Below, in pieces: positions 35,871 through 47,896 of a stretch of 64,000 nucleotides of DNA (position 1 is its first letter; each line of letters begins with the position of its first letter). Under the pieces are notes generated by a model. The model saw nothing but the letters and a program-made list of their open reading frames with translations, was not told where the DNA came from and searched no databases. Position numbers and translations under genes: made by a program. Where the stretch lies: assembly GCF_051020975.1 (NCBI RefSeq), contig NW_027478168.1:11222001-11286000 (forward strand), given 5' to 3'. The DNA is from Osmia lignaria lignaria (Eukaryota > Arthropoda > Insecta > Hymenoptera > Megachilidae).

Positions 35871-36689
35871 GGTCCTGACGGACATATTTCGAGATATTTC
35901 TTCTTCTTGTTGTTCTTCTTCTGCACAGCTAAACTGGAAGTGGCATTTCCAGCTCGCAATAGTGCAGAGTTATCCCAAAGAAAGGGGCCACGGTGTTTCT
36001 GTATCTCTATTATGTTGGTGCGGCTTCGGAACTTTTAAATATCTCGATATATCTCGAAAACTACGCTTCTGATCAAAAAATATCATAGAACAAAAATTCT
36101 AGGAAACATAATTCTCTACAAAAAAGGTCTCCTAACATTTTGCCATAGCTCGCTTCGTTTCCGAGATATTTGCAGATTTATCTCAAGGGAAGGGTCCTGA
36201 TGGACATATTTCGAGATATTTCTTCTTCTTGTTGTTCTTCTTCTGCACAGCTAAACTGGAAGTGGCATTTCCAGCTCGCAATCGTGCAGAGTTATCTCAA
36301 AGAAAGGGGCCACGGTGTTTCTGTATCTCTATTATGTTGGTGCGGCTTCGGAACTTTTAAATATCTTGATATATCTCGAGAACTACGCCTCTGATCGAAA
36401 AATATCATAGAAGATAAAAAGTAGGAAACTTAATTCTCTACAAAAAAGGTCTCTTAACATTTTCCCATAGCTGGCATCGTTTCCGAGATATTTGCAGAGT
36501 TAGCTCAAGGGAAGGGGCCTGACGGACATATTCCGAGATATTTCTTCTTCTTGTTGTTCCTCTTCTGCACAGCTAAGCTGGAAGTGGCATTTGCAGGTCG
36601 CAATAGTGCAGAGTTATCTCAAAGAAAGGTGCCACGGTGTTTCTGTATCTCTATTATGTTGGTGCGGCTTCGGAACTTTTAAATATCTC

Positions 36690-37802
36690 GATATATCTCG
36701 AGAACTACGCGTCTGATCAAAAAATATCATAGAACATAAAAAGTAGGAAACTTAATTCTCTACAAAAACGGTCTCTTAACATTTTGCCATGACTCGCTTC
36801 GTTTCCGAGATATTTGCAGATATATCTCAAGGGAAGGGGCCTGTCGGACATATTTCGAGATATTTCTTCTTCTTGTTGTTCTTCTTCTGCACAGCTAAGC
36901 TGGAAGTGGCATTTGCGGCTCGCACTAGTGCACAGTTATCTCAAAGAAAGGGGCCACGGTGTTTCTGTATCTCTATTATGTTGGTGCGTCTTCGGAACTT
37001 TTAAATATCTTGATATATCTCGAGAACTACGCTTCTGATCAAAAAATATCATAGAACGTAAATTGTAGGAAACATTATTCTCTACAAAAAAGGTCTCTTA
37101 ACATTTTGCCATAGCTCGCTTCGTTTCCGAGATATTTGCAGATTCATCTCAAGGGAAGGGGTCTGACGGACATTTTTCGAGATATTTCTTCTTCTTGTTG
37201 TTCTTCTTCTGCACAGCTAAGCTGGAAGTGGCATTTGCAGCTCGCAATAGTGCAGAGTTATCTCGAAGAAAGGGGCCACGGTGTTTCTGTATCTCTATTA
37301 TGTTGGTGCGGCTTCGGAACTTTTAGATATCTTGATATATCTCGAGAACTACGCATCTGATCAAAAAATATCATAGAACATAAAAAGTAGGAAACTTAAT
37401 TCTCTACAAAAAAGGTCTCTTAACATTTTGCCATAGCTCGCTTCGTTTCCGAGATATTTGCAGATTTATCTCAAGGGAAGGGGCCTGACGGACATATTTC
37501 GAGATATTTCTTCTTCTTGTTGGTCTTCTTCTGCACAGCTAAGCTGGAAGTGGCATTTGCAGCTCGCAATGGTGCAGAGTTATCTCAAAGAGAGGGGCCA
37601 CGGTGTTTCTGTATCTCTATTATGTTGGTGCGGCTTCGGATCTTTTAAATATCTCGATATATCTCGAAAACTACGCTTCTGATCAAAAAATATCATAGAA
37701 CCTAAATTGTGGGAAATATAATTCTCTACAAAAAAGGTCTCTTAACATTTTGCCGTAGCTCGCTTCGTTTCCGAGATATTTGCAGATTTATCTCAAGGGA
37801 AG
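36690..37802 (+). repeat. Duplication, copy 2 (partner 34,758-35,870)
   Basis: This is the second copy of the six-monomer-offset segment. It ends where the 37780 unit has AAGGGGCCTG while the partner 35848 unit has AAGGGTCCTG. Between the copies lie units 35848, 36170 and 36492, which themselves resemble 38746, 39068 and 39390 nine monomers further on. Confidence 0.83.
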
Positions 37803-39389
37803 GGGCCTGACGGACATATTTCGAGATATTTCTTCGTCTTGTTGTTCTTCTTCTGCACAGCTAAGCTGGAAGTGGCATTTGCAGCTCGCAATAGTGCAGA
37901 GTTATCTCAAAGAGAGGGGCCACGGTGTTTCTGTATCTCTATTATGTTGGTGCGGCTTCGGAACTTTTAAATATCTTGATATATCTCGAGAACTACGCAT
38001 CTGATCAAAAAATATCATAGAACATAAAAAGTAGGAAACCTAATTTTCTACAGAAAAAGTCTCTTAACATTTTGCCGTAGCTCGCTTCGTTTCCGAGATA
38101 TTTGCAGATTTATCTCAAGGGAAGGGGCCTGACGGACATATTTCGAAGTATTTCTTATTCTTGTTGTTCTCCGTCTGCACAGCTAAGCTGGAAGTGGCAT
38201 TTGCAGCTCGCAATAGTGCAGAGTTATCTCAAAGAAAGGGGCCACGGTGTTTCTGTACCTCTATTATGTTGGTGCAGCTTCGGAGCTTTTAAATATCTTG
38301 ATATATCTCGAGAACTACGCATCTGATCAAAAAATGTCATAGAACATAAAAAGTAGGAAACTTAATTCTCTACAAAAAAGGTCTCTTAACGTTTTGCAAT
38401 AGCTCGCTTCGTTTCCGAGATATTTGCAAATATATCTCAAGGGAAGGGTCCTGACGGACATATTTCGAGATATTTCTTCTTCTTGTTGTTCTTCTTCTGC
38501 ACAGCTAAACTGGAAGTGGCATTTCCAGCTCGCAATCGTGCAGAGTTATCTCAAAGAGAGGGGCCACGGTGTTTCTGTATCTCTATTATGTTGGTGCGGC
38601 TTCGGAACTTTTAAATATCTTAATATATCTCGAGAACTACGCCTCTGATCGAAAAATATCATAGAACATAAAAAGTAGGAAACTTAATTCTCTACAAAAA
38701 AGGTCTCTTAACATTTTGCCATAGCTCGCTTCGTTTCCGAGATATTTGCAGATTTATCTCAAAAGAAGGGTCCTGACGGACATATTTCGAGATATTTCTT
38801 CTTCTTGTTGTTCTTCTTCTGCACAGCTAAACTGGAAGTGGCATTTCCAGCTCGCAATAGTGCAGAGTTATCCCAGAGAAAGGGGCCACGGTGTTTCTGT
38901 ATCTCTATTATGTTGGTGCGGCTTCGGAACTTTTAAATATCTCGATATATCTCGAAAACTACGCTTCTGATCAAAAAATATCATAGAACATAAATTCTAG
39001 GAAACATAATTCTCTACAAAAAAGGTCTCCTAACATTTTGCCATAGCTCGCTTCGTTTCCGAGATATTTGCAGATTTATCTCAAGGGAAGGGTCCTGATG
39101 GACATATTTCGAGATATTTCTTCTTCTTGTTGTTCTTCTTCTGCACAGCTAAACTGGAAGTGGCATTTCCAGCTCGCAATCGTGCAGAGTTATCTCAAAG
39201 AAAGGGGCCACGGTGTTTCTGTATCTCTATTATGTTGGTGCGGCTTCGGAACTTTTAAATATCTTGATATATCTCGAGAACTACGCCTCTGATCGAAAAA
39301 TATCATAGAAGATAAAAAGTAGGAAACTTAATTCTCTACAAAAAAGGTCTCTTAACATTTTCGCATAGCTGGCATCGTTTCCGAGATAT

Positions 39390-39711
39390 TTGCAGAGTTA
39401 GCTCAAGGGAAGGGGCCTGACGGACATATTCCGAGATATTTCTTCTTCTTGTTGTTCCTCTTCTGCACAGCTAAACTGGAAGTGGCATTTCCAGCTCGCA
39501 ATCGTGCAGAGTTATCTCAAAGAAAGGGGCCACGGTGTTTCTGTATCTCTATTATGTTGGTGCGGCTTCGGAACTTTTAAATATCTTGATATATCTCGAG
39601 AACTACGCATCTGATCAAAAAATGTCGTAGAACATAAAAAGTAGGAAACTTAATTCTCTACAAATAAGATCTCTAAACATTTTGCCATAGCTCGCTTGGT
39701 TTCCGAGATAT
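39390..39711 (+). repeat. Type G divergent monomer (representative)
   Basis: Type G is marked upstream by CATTTTCSCATAGCTGGCATCG in place of CATTTTGCCATAGCTCGCTTCG, then TTAGCTCAAGG or TATAGCTCAAGG, CATATTCCGAGATATTTC and TGTTCCTCTTC or TGTTCCCCTTC. Members start at 36492, 39390, 45186, 49372, 52592, 58066 and 58710. The CAGAGTTAG, CAGATTTAG or CAGATATAG change puts a stop near the start of the usual frame. This is the most distinct subfamily in the window, occurs singly rather than in runs, and is absent before 36 kb. Confidence 0.85.
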
Positions 39712-40033
39712 TTGCAGATTTATCTCAAGGGAAGGGGCCTGACGGACATATTTCGAGATATTCCTTCTTCTTGTTGTTCTTCTTCTGCACAGCTAAGCTG
39801 GAAGTGGCATTTGCAGCTCGCAATAGTGCAGAGTTACCTCAAAGAAAGGGGCCACGGTGTTTCTGTATCTCTATTATGTTGGTGCCGCTTCGGAACTTTT
39901 AAATATCAGGATATATCTCGAGAACTACGCATCTGATCAAAAAATATCATAGAACATAAAAAGTAGGAAACTTAATTCTCTACAAAAATGGTCTCTTAAC
40001 GTTTTGCCATAGCTCGCTTCGTTTCCGAGATAT
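39712..40033 (+). repeat. Type E monomer (representative)
   Basis: Type E is marked upstream by CGCTTGGTTTCCGAG, then GAGATATTCCTTC, GAGTTACCTCAAAG, GGTGCCGCTTCGG and AAATATCAGGATATATC. The linker before it usually has CAAATAAGATCTCTAAACATT. Full members start at 39712, 41322, 43254, 45508, 46796, 50016, 53236 and 56134. Units at 41000, 42610, 49050 and 52270 have the E front with a type F end; units at 43898, 48406, 50660, 51626 and 53880 have a normal front with an E end. The type is confined to 39.7-56.4 kb. Confidence 0.88.
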
Positions 40034-40677
40034 TTGCAGATTTATCTCAAGGGAAGGGGCCTGACGGACATATTTCGAGATATTTCTTCTTCTTGTTGTT
40101 CTTCTTCTGCACAGCTAAGCTGGAAGTGGCATTTGCAGCTCGCAGTAGTGCAGAGTTATCTCACAGAAAGGGGCCACGGTGTTTCTGTATCTCTATTATG
40201 TTGGTGCGGCTTCGGAACTTTCAAATATCTTGATATATCTCGAGAACTACGCATCTGATCAGAAAATATCATAGAACATAAAAAGTAGGAAACTTAATTC
40301 TCTACAAAAAAGGTCTCTTAACATTTTGCCATAGCTCGCTTCGTTTCCGAGATATTTGCAGATTTATCTCAAGGGAAGGGGCCTGACGGACATATTTCGA
40401 GATATTTCTTCTTCTTGTTGTTCTTCTTCTGCACAGCTAAGCTGGAAGTGGCATTTGCAGCGCGCAATAGTGCAGAGTTATCTCAAAGAAAGGGGCCACG
40501 GTGTTTCTGTATCTCTATTATGTTGGTGCGGCTTCGGAACTTTTAAATATCTTGATATATCTCGAGAACTACGCATCTGTTCAAAAAATATCATAGAACA
40601 TAAAAAGTAGGAATCCTAATTTGCTACAAAAAAGGTCTCTTAACATTTTGCCGTAGCTCGCTTCGTTTCCGAGATAT

Positions 40678-40999
40678 TTGCAGATTTATCTCAAGGGAAG
40701 GGGCCCGACGGACATATTTCGAAATATTTCTTATTCTTGTTGTTCTTCTTCTGCACAGCTAAGCTGGAAGTGGCATTTGCAGCTCGCAATAGTGCAGAGT
40801 TATCTCAAAGAAAGGGGCCACGGTGTTTCTGTACCTCTATTATGTTGGTGCAGCTTCGGAGCTTTTAAATATCTTGATATATCTCGAGAACTACGCATCT
40901 GATCAAAAAATATCGTAGAACATAAAAAGTAGGAAACTTAATTCTCTACAAATAAGGTCTCTAAACATTTTGCCATAGCTCGCTTGGTTTCCGAGATAT
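40678..40999 (+). repeat. Type F monomer (representative)
   Basis: Type F is marked by TTTCGAAATATTTCTTATTC, TTCTGTACCTCTATT and GGTGCAGCTTCGGAGC, and usually by GCCGTAGCTCGC upstream. Members start at 21036, 24578, 38102, 40678, 42288, 48728, 51948, 55490, 57744 and 59998. The 59998 copy has GCATAGCT in place of GCACAGCT, which breaks the usual frame. Unlike type E this type also occurs in the middle of the array. Confidence 0.85.
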
Positions 41000-42931
41000 T
41001 TGCAGATTTATCTCAAGGGAAGGGGCCTGACGGACATATTTCGAGATATTCCTTCTTCTTGTTGTTCTTCTTCTGCACAGCTAAGCTGGAAGTGGCATTT
41101 GCAGCTCGCAATAGTGCAGAGTTATTTCAAAGAAAGGGGCCACGGTGTTTCTGTACCTCTATTATGTTGGTGCAGCTTCGGAGCTTTTAAATATCTTGAT
41201 ATATCTCGAGAACTACGCATCTGATCAAAAAATGTCGTAGAACATAAAAAGTAGGAAACTTAATCCTCTACAAATAAGATCTCTAAACATTTTGCCATAG
41301 CTCGCTTGGTTTCCGAGATATTTGCAGATTTATCTCAAGGGAAGGGGCCTGACGGACATATTTCGAGATATTCCTTCTTCTTGTTGTTCTTCTTCTGCAC
41401 AGCTAAGCTGGAAGTGGCATTTGCAGCTCGCAATAGTGCAGAGTTACCTCAAAGAAAGGGGCCACGGTGTTTCTGTATCTCTATTATGTTGGTGCCGCTT
41501 CGGAACTTTTAAATATCAGGATATATCTCGAGAACTACGCATCGGATCAAAAAATATCATAGAACATAAAAAGTAGGAAACTTAATTCTCTACAAAAATG
41601 GTCTCTTAACATTTTGCCATAGCTCGCTTCGTTTCCGAGATATTTGCAGATTTATCTCAAGGGAAGGGGCCTGACGGACATATTTCGAGATATTTCTTCT
41701 TCTTGTTGTTCTTCTTCTGCACAGCTAAGCTGGAAGTGGCATTTGCAGCTCGCAGTAGTGCAGAGTTATCTCAAAGAAAGGGGCCACGGTGTTTCTGTAT
41801 CTCTATTATGTTGGTGCGGCTTCGGAACTTTCAAATATCTTGATATATCTCGAGAACTACGCATCTGATCAGAAAATATCATAGAACATAAAAAGTAGGA
41901 AACTTAATTCTCTACAAAAAAGGTCTCTTAACATTTTGCCATAGCTCGCTTCGTTTCCGAGATATTTGCAGATTTATCTCAAGGGAAGGGGCCTGACGGA
42001 CATATTTCGAGATATTTCTTCTTCTTGTTGTTCTTCTTCTGCACAGCTAAGCTGGAAGTGGCATTTGCAGCGCGCAATAGTGCAGAGTTATCTCAAAGAA
42101 AGGGGCCACGGTGTTTCTGTATCTCTATTATGTTGGTGCGGCTTCGGAACTTTTAAATATCTTGATATATCTCGAGAACTACGCATCTGTTCAAAAAATA
42201 TCATAGAACATAAAAAGTAGGAATCCTAATTTTCTACAAAAAAGGTCTCTTAACATTTTGCCGTAGCTCGCTTCGTTTCCGAGATATTTGCAGATTTATC
42301 TCAAGGGAAGGGGCCTGACGGACATATTTCGAAATATTTCTTATTCTTGTTGTTCTTCTTCTGCACAGCTAAGCTGGAAGTGGCATTTGCAGCTCGCAAT
42401 AGTGCAGAGTTATCTCAAAGAAAGGGGCCACGGTGTTTCTGTACCTCTATTATGTTGGTGCAGCTTCGGAGCTTTTAAATATCTTGATATATCTCGAGAA
42501 CTACGCATCTGATCAAAAAATATCGTAGAACATAAAAAGTAGGAAACTTAATTCTCTACAAATAAGGTCTCTAAACATTTTGCCATAGCTCGCTTGGTTT
42601 CCGAGATATTTGCAGATTTATCTCAAGGGAAGGGGCCTGACGGACATATTTCGAGATATTCCTTCTTCTTGTTGTTCTTCTTCTGCACAGCTAAGCTGGA
42701 AGTGGCATTTGCAGCTCGCAATAGTGCAGAGTTATTTCAAAGAAAGGGGCCACGGTGTTTCTGTACCTCTATTATGTTGGTGCAGCTTCGGAGCTTTTAA
42801 ATATCTTGATATATCTCGAGAACTACGCATCTGATCAAAATATATCATAGAACATAAAAAGTAGGAAACTTGATTCTCTACAAAACAGGTCTCTTAACAT
42901 TTTGCCATAGCTCGCTTCGTTTCCCAGATAT

Positions 42932-45900
42932 TTGCAGATTTATCTCAAGGGAAGGGGCCTGACGGACATATTTCGAGATATTTCTTCTTCTTGTTGTTCT
43001 TCTTCTGCACAGCTAAGCTGGAAGTGGCATTTGCAGCTCGCAATAGTGCAGAGTTATCTCAAAGAAAGGGGCCACGGTGTTTCTGTATCTCTATTATGTT
43101 GGTGCGGCTTCGGAACTTTTAAATATCTTGATATATCTCGAGAACTACGCATCTGATCAAAAAATGTCGTAGAACATAAAAAGTAGGAAACTTAATTCTC
43201 TACAAATAAGATCTCTAAACATTTTGCCATAGCTCGCTTGGTTTCCGAGATATTTGCAGATTTATCTCAAGGGAAGGGGCCTGACGGACATATTTCGAGA
43301 TATTCCTTCTTCTTGTTGTTCTTCTTCTGCACAGCTAAGCTGGAAGTGGCATTTGCAGCTCGCAATAGTGCAGAGTTACCTCAAAGAAAGGGGCCACGGT
43401 GTTTCTGTATCTCTATTATGTTGGTGCCGCTTCGGAACTTTTAAATATCAGGATATATCTCGAGAACTACGCATCTGATCAAAAAATATCATAGAACATA
43501 AAAAGTAGGAAACTTAATTCTCTACAAAAAAGGTCTCTTAACATTTTGCCATAGCTCGCTTCGTTTCCGAGATATTTGCAGATTTATCTCAAGGGAAGGG
43601 GCCTGACGGACATATTTCGAGATATTTCTTCTTCTTGTTGTTCTTCTTCTGCACAGCTAAGCTGGAAGTGGCATTTGCAGCGCGCAATAGTGCAGAGTTA
43701 TCTCAAAGAAAGGGGCCACGGTGTTTCTGTATCTCTATTATGTTGGTGCGGCTTCGGAACTTTTAAATATCTTGATATATCTCGAGAACTACGCATCTGT
43801 TCAAAAAATATCATAGAACATAAAAAGTAGGAATCCTAATTTTCTACAAAAAAGGTCTCTTAACATTTTGCCGTAGCTCGCTTCGTTTCCGAGATATTTG
43901 CAGATTTATCTCAAGGGAAGGGGCCTGACGGACATATTTCGAGATATTTCTTCTTCTTGTTGTTCTTCTTCTGCACAGCTAAGCTGGAAGTGGCATTTGC
44001 AGCTCGCAATAGTGCAGAGTTACCTCAAAGAAAGGGGCCACGGTGTTTCTGTATCTCTATTATGTTGGTGCCGCTTCGGAACTTTTAAATATCAGGATAT
44101 ATCTCGAGAACTACGCATCTGATCAAAAAATATCATAGAACATAAAAAGTAGGAATCCTCATTTTCTACAAAAAAGGTCTCTTAACATTTTGCCGTAGCT
44201 CGCTTCGTTTCCGAGATATTTGCAGATATATCTCAAGGGAAGGGTCCTGACGGACATATTTCGAGATATTTCTTCTTCTTGTTGTTCTTCTTCTGCACAG
44301 CTAAACTGGAAGTGGCATTTCCAGCTCGCAATCGTGCAGAGTTATCTCAAAGAGAGGGGCCACGGTGTTTCTGTATCTCTATTATGTTGGTGCGGCTTCG
44401 GAACTTTTAAATATCTTAATATATCTCGAGAACTACGCCTCTGATCGAAAAATATCATAGAACATAAAAAGTAGGAAACTTAATTCTCTACAAAAAAGGT
44501 CTCTTAACATTTTGCCATAGCTCGCTTCGTTTCCGAGATATTTGCAGATTTATCTCAAAAGAAGGGTCCTGACGGACATATTTCGAGATATTTCTTCTTC
44601 TTGTTGTTCTTCTTCTGCACAGCTAAACTGGAAGTGGCATTTCCAGCTCGCAATAGTGCAGAGTTATCCCAAAGAAAGGGGCCACGGTGTTTCTGTATCT
44701 CTATTATGTTGGTGCGGCTTCGGAACTTTTAAATATCTCGATATATCTCGAAAACTACGCTTCTGATCAAAAAATATCATAGAACATAAATTCTAGGAAA
44801 CATAATTCTCTACAAAAAAGGTCTCCTAACATTTTGCCATAGCTCGCTTCGTTTCCGAGATATTTGCAGATTTATCTCAAGGGAAGGGTCCTGATGGACA
44901 TATTTCGAGATATTTCTTCTTCTTGTTGTTCTTCTTCTGCACAGCTAAACTGGAAGTGGCATTTCCAGCTCGCAATCGTGCAGAGTTATCTCAAAGAAAG
45001 GGGCCACGGTGTTTCTGTATCTCTATTATGTTGGTGCGGCTTCGGAACTTTTAAATATCTTGATTTATCTCGAGAACTACGCCTCTGATCGAAAAATATC
45101 ATAGAAGATAAAAAGTAGGAAACTTAATTCTCTACAAAAAAGGTCTCTTAACATTTTCGCATAGCTGGCATCGTTTCCGAGATATTTGCAGAGTTAGCTC
45201 AAGGGAAGGGGCCTGACGGACATATTCCGAGATATTTCTTCTTCTTGTTGTTCCTCTTCTGCACAGCTAAACTGGAAGTGGCATTTCCAGCTCGCAATCG
45301 TGCAGAGTTATCTCAAAGAAAGGGGCCACGGTGTTTCTGTATCTCTATTATGTTGGTGCGGCTTCGGAACTTTTAAATATCTTGATATATCTCGAGAACT
45401 ACGCATCTGATCAAAAAATGTCGTAGAACATAAAAAGTAGGAAACTTAATTCTCTACAAATAAGATCTCTAAACATTTTGCCATAGCTCGCTTGGTTTCC
45501 GAGATATTTGCAGATTTATCTCAAGGGAAGGGGCCTGACGGACATATTTCGAGATATTCCTTCTTCTTGTTGTTCTTCTTCTGCACAGCTAAGCTGGAAG
45601 TGGCATTTGCAGCTCGCAATAGTGCAGAGTTACCTCAAAGAAAGGGGCCACGGTGTTTCTGTATCTCTATTATGTTGGTGCCGCTTCGGAACTTTTAAAT
45701 ATCAGGATATATCTCGAGAACTACGCATCTGATCAAAAAATATCATAGAACATAAAAAGTAGGAAACTTAATTCTCTACAAAAATGGTCTCTTAACATTT
45801 TGCCATAGCTCGCTTCGTTTCCGAGATATTTGCAGATTTATCTCAAGGGAAGGGGCCTGACGGACATATTTCGAGATATTTCTTCTTCTTGTTGTTCTTC

Positions 45901-47896
45901 TTCTGCACAGCTAAGCTGGAAGTGGCATTTGCAGCTCGCAGTAGTGCAGAGTTATCTCACAGAAAGGGGCCACGGTGTTTCTGTATCTCTATTATGTTGG
46001 TGCGGCTTCGGAACTTTCAAATATCTTGATATATCTCGAGAACTACGCATCTGATCAGAAAATATCATAGAACATAAAAAGTAGGAAACTTAATTCTCTA
46101 CAAAAAAGGTCTCTTAACATTTTGCCATAGCTCGCTTCGTTTCCGAGATATTTGCAGATTTATCTCAAGGGAAGGGGCCTGACGGACATATTTCGAGATA
46201 TTTCTTCTTCTTGTTGTTCTTCTTCTGCACAGCTAAGCTGGAAGTGGCATTTGCAGCGCGCAATAGTGCAGAGTTATCTCAAAGAAAGGGGCCACAGTGT
46301 TTCTGTATCTCTATTATGTTGGTGCGGCTTCGGAACTTTTAAATATCTCGATATATCTCGAAAACTACGCTTCTGATCAAAAAATATCAGAGAACGTAAA
46401 TTGTAGGAAACATAATTCTCTACAAAAAAGGTCTCTTAACATTTTGCCATAGCTCGCTTCGTTTCCCAGATATTTGCAGATTTATCTCAAGGGAAGGGGC
46501 CTGACGGACATATTTCGAGATATTTCTTCTTCTTGTTGTTCTTCTTCTGCACAGCTAAGCTGGAAGTGGCATTTGCAGCTCGCAATAGTGCAGAGTTATC
46601 TCAAAGAAAGGGGCCACGGTGTTTCTGTATCTCTATTATGTTGGTGCGGCTTCGGAACTTTTAAATATCTTGATATATCTCGAGAACTACGCATCTGATC
46701 AAAAAATGTCGTAGAACATAAAAAGTAGGAAACTTAATTCTCTACAAATAAGATCTGTAAACATTTTGCCATAGCTCGCTTGGTTTCCGAGATATTTGCA
46801 GATTTATCTCAAGGGAAGGGGCCTGACGGACATATTTCGAGATATTCCTTCTTCTTGTTGTTCTTCTTCTGCACAGCTAAGCTGGAAGTGGCATTTGCAG
46901 CTCGCAATAGTGCAGAGTTACCTCAAAGAAAGGGGCCACGGTGTTTCTGTATCTCTATTATGTTGGTGCCGCTTCGGAACTTTTAAATATCAGGATATAT
47001 CTCGAGAACTACGCATCTGATCAAAAAATATCATAGAACATAAAAAGTAGGAAACTTAATTCTCTACAAAAAAGGTCTCTTAACATTTTGCCATAGCTCG
47101 CTTCGTTTCCGAGATATTTGCAGATTTATCTCAAGGGAAGGGGCCTGACGGACATATTTCGAGATATTTCTTCTTCTTGTTGTTCTTCTTCTGCACAGCT
47201 AAGCTGGAAGTGGCATTTGCAGCGCGCAATAGTGCAGAGTTATCTCAAAGAAAGGGGCCACGGTGTTTCTGTATCTCTATTATGTTGGTGCGGCTTCGGA
47301 ACTTTTAAATATCTCGATATATCTCGAAAACTACGCTTCTGATCAAAAAATATCAGAGAACGTAAATTGTAGGAAACATAATTCTCTACAAAAAAGGTCT
47401 CTTAACATTTTGCCATAGCTCGCTTCGTTTCCGAGATATTTGCAGATTTATCTCAAGGGAAGGGGCCTGACGGACATATTTCGAGATATTTCTTCTTCTT
47501 GTTGTTCTTCTTCTGCACAGCTAAGCTGGAAGTGGCATTTGCAGCGCGCAATAGTGCAGAGTTATCTCAAAGAAACGGGCCACGGTGTTTCTGTATCTCT
47601 ATTATGTTGGTGCGGCTTCGGAACTTTTAAATATCTTGATATATCTCGAGAACTACGCATCTGATCAGAAAATATCATAGAACATAAAAAGTAGGAAACT
47701 TAATTCTCTACAAAAAAGGTCTCTTAACATTTTGCCATAGCTCGCTTCGTTTCCGAGATATTTGCAGATTTATCTCAAGGGAAGGGGCCTGACGGACATA
47801 TTTCGAGATATTTCTTCTTCTTGTTGTTCTTCTTCTGCACAGCTAAGCTGGAAGTGGCATTTGCAGCGCGCAATAGTGCAGAGTTATCTCAAAGAA
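42932..47896 (+). repeat. Mosaic of E, N, G and GCGCGC-type monomers
   Basis: This stretch links the pentamer block to the 10-monomer block. It holds the second copy of the 18-monomer-offset segment and extra copies of known units. The units 42932 and 46474 share GTTTCCCAGATATTTG and are each followed by a type E unit, an 11-monomer offset. The GCAGCGCGCAATAG mark occurs in four of the six consecutive units 46152-47762 (46152, 47118, 47440, 47762), and also at 43576. Confidence 0.75.
44208..46349 (+). repeat. Displaced duplication, copy 2 (partner 38,412-40,553)
   Basis: This is the second copy of the 18-monomer-offset segment, with about four differences in 2.1 kb. Copy 1 runs straight into the 5-monomer tandem block while copy 2 runs into a type with the CTCGATAT end, so the right junction lies inside the 46152 unit at about 46,349. 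Confidence 0.86.

Larger units (their letters stand above)
38412..40553 (+). repeat. Displaced duplication, copy 1 (partner 44,208-46,349; offset 18 monomers)
   Basis: Units 38424, 38746, 39068, 39390, 39712, 40034 and 40356 correspond to 44220, 44542, 44864, 45186, 45508, 45830 and 46152, all 5,796 bp away. Private marks include CTTAATATATCTCG, CTCAAAAGAAGGGTCC, TAAATTCTAGG, the divergent type G unit and CTCACAGAAAGG. Differences found: CCCAGAGAA/CCCAAAGAA, TGATATATC/TGATTTATC, ACGTTTTGCC/ACATTTTGCC, CCACGGTG/CCACAGTG. Confidence 0.87.
39575..42841 (+). repeat. Higher-order repeat: pentamer, 1,610 bp, two tandem copies
   Basis: Units 39712, 40034, 40356, 40678 and 41000 (E, normal, GCAGCGCGCAA type, F, E/F chimera) recur at 41322, 41644, 41966, 42288 and 42610. 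About six differences were found: 40001 G/A, CTCACAGAA/CTCAAAGAA, GCATCTGATC/GCATCGGATC (41534), GGGCCCGACGG/GGGCCTGACGG, TTTGCTAC/TTTTCTAC and AATTCTCTAC/AATCCTCTAC. Matching stops where copy 1 has AAAAAATGTCGTAG and copy 2 has AAAATATATCATAG. Confidence 0.88.
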
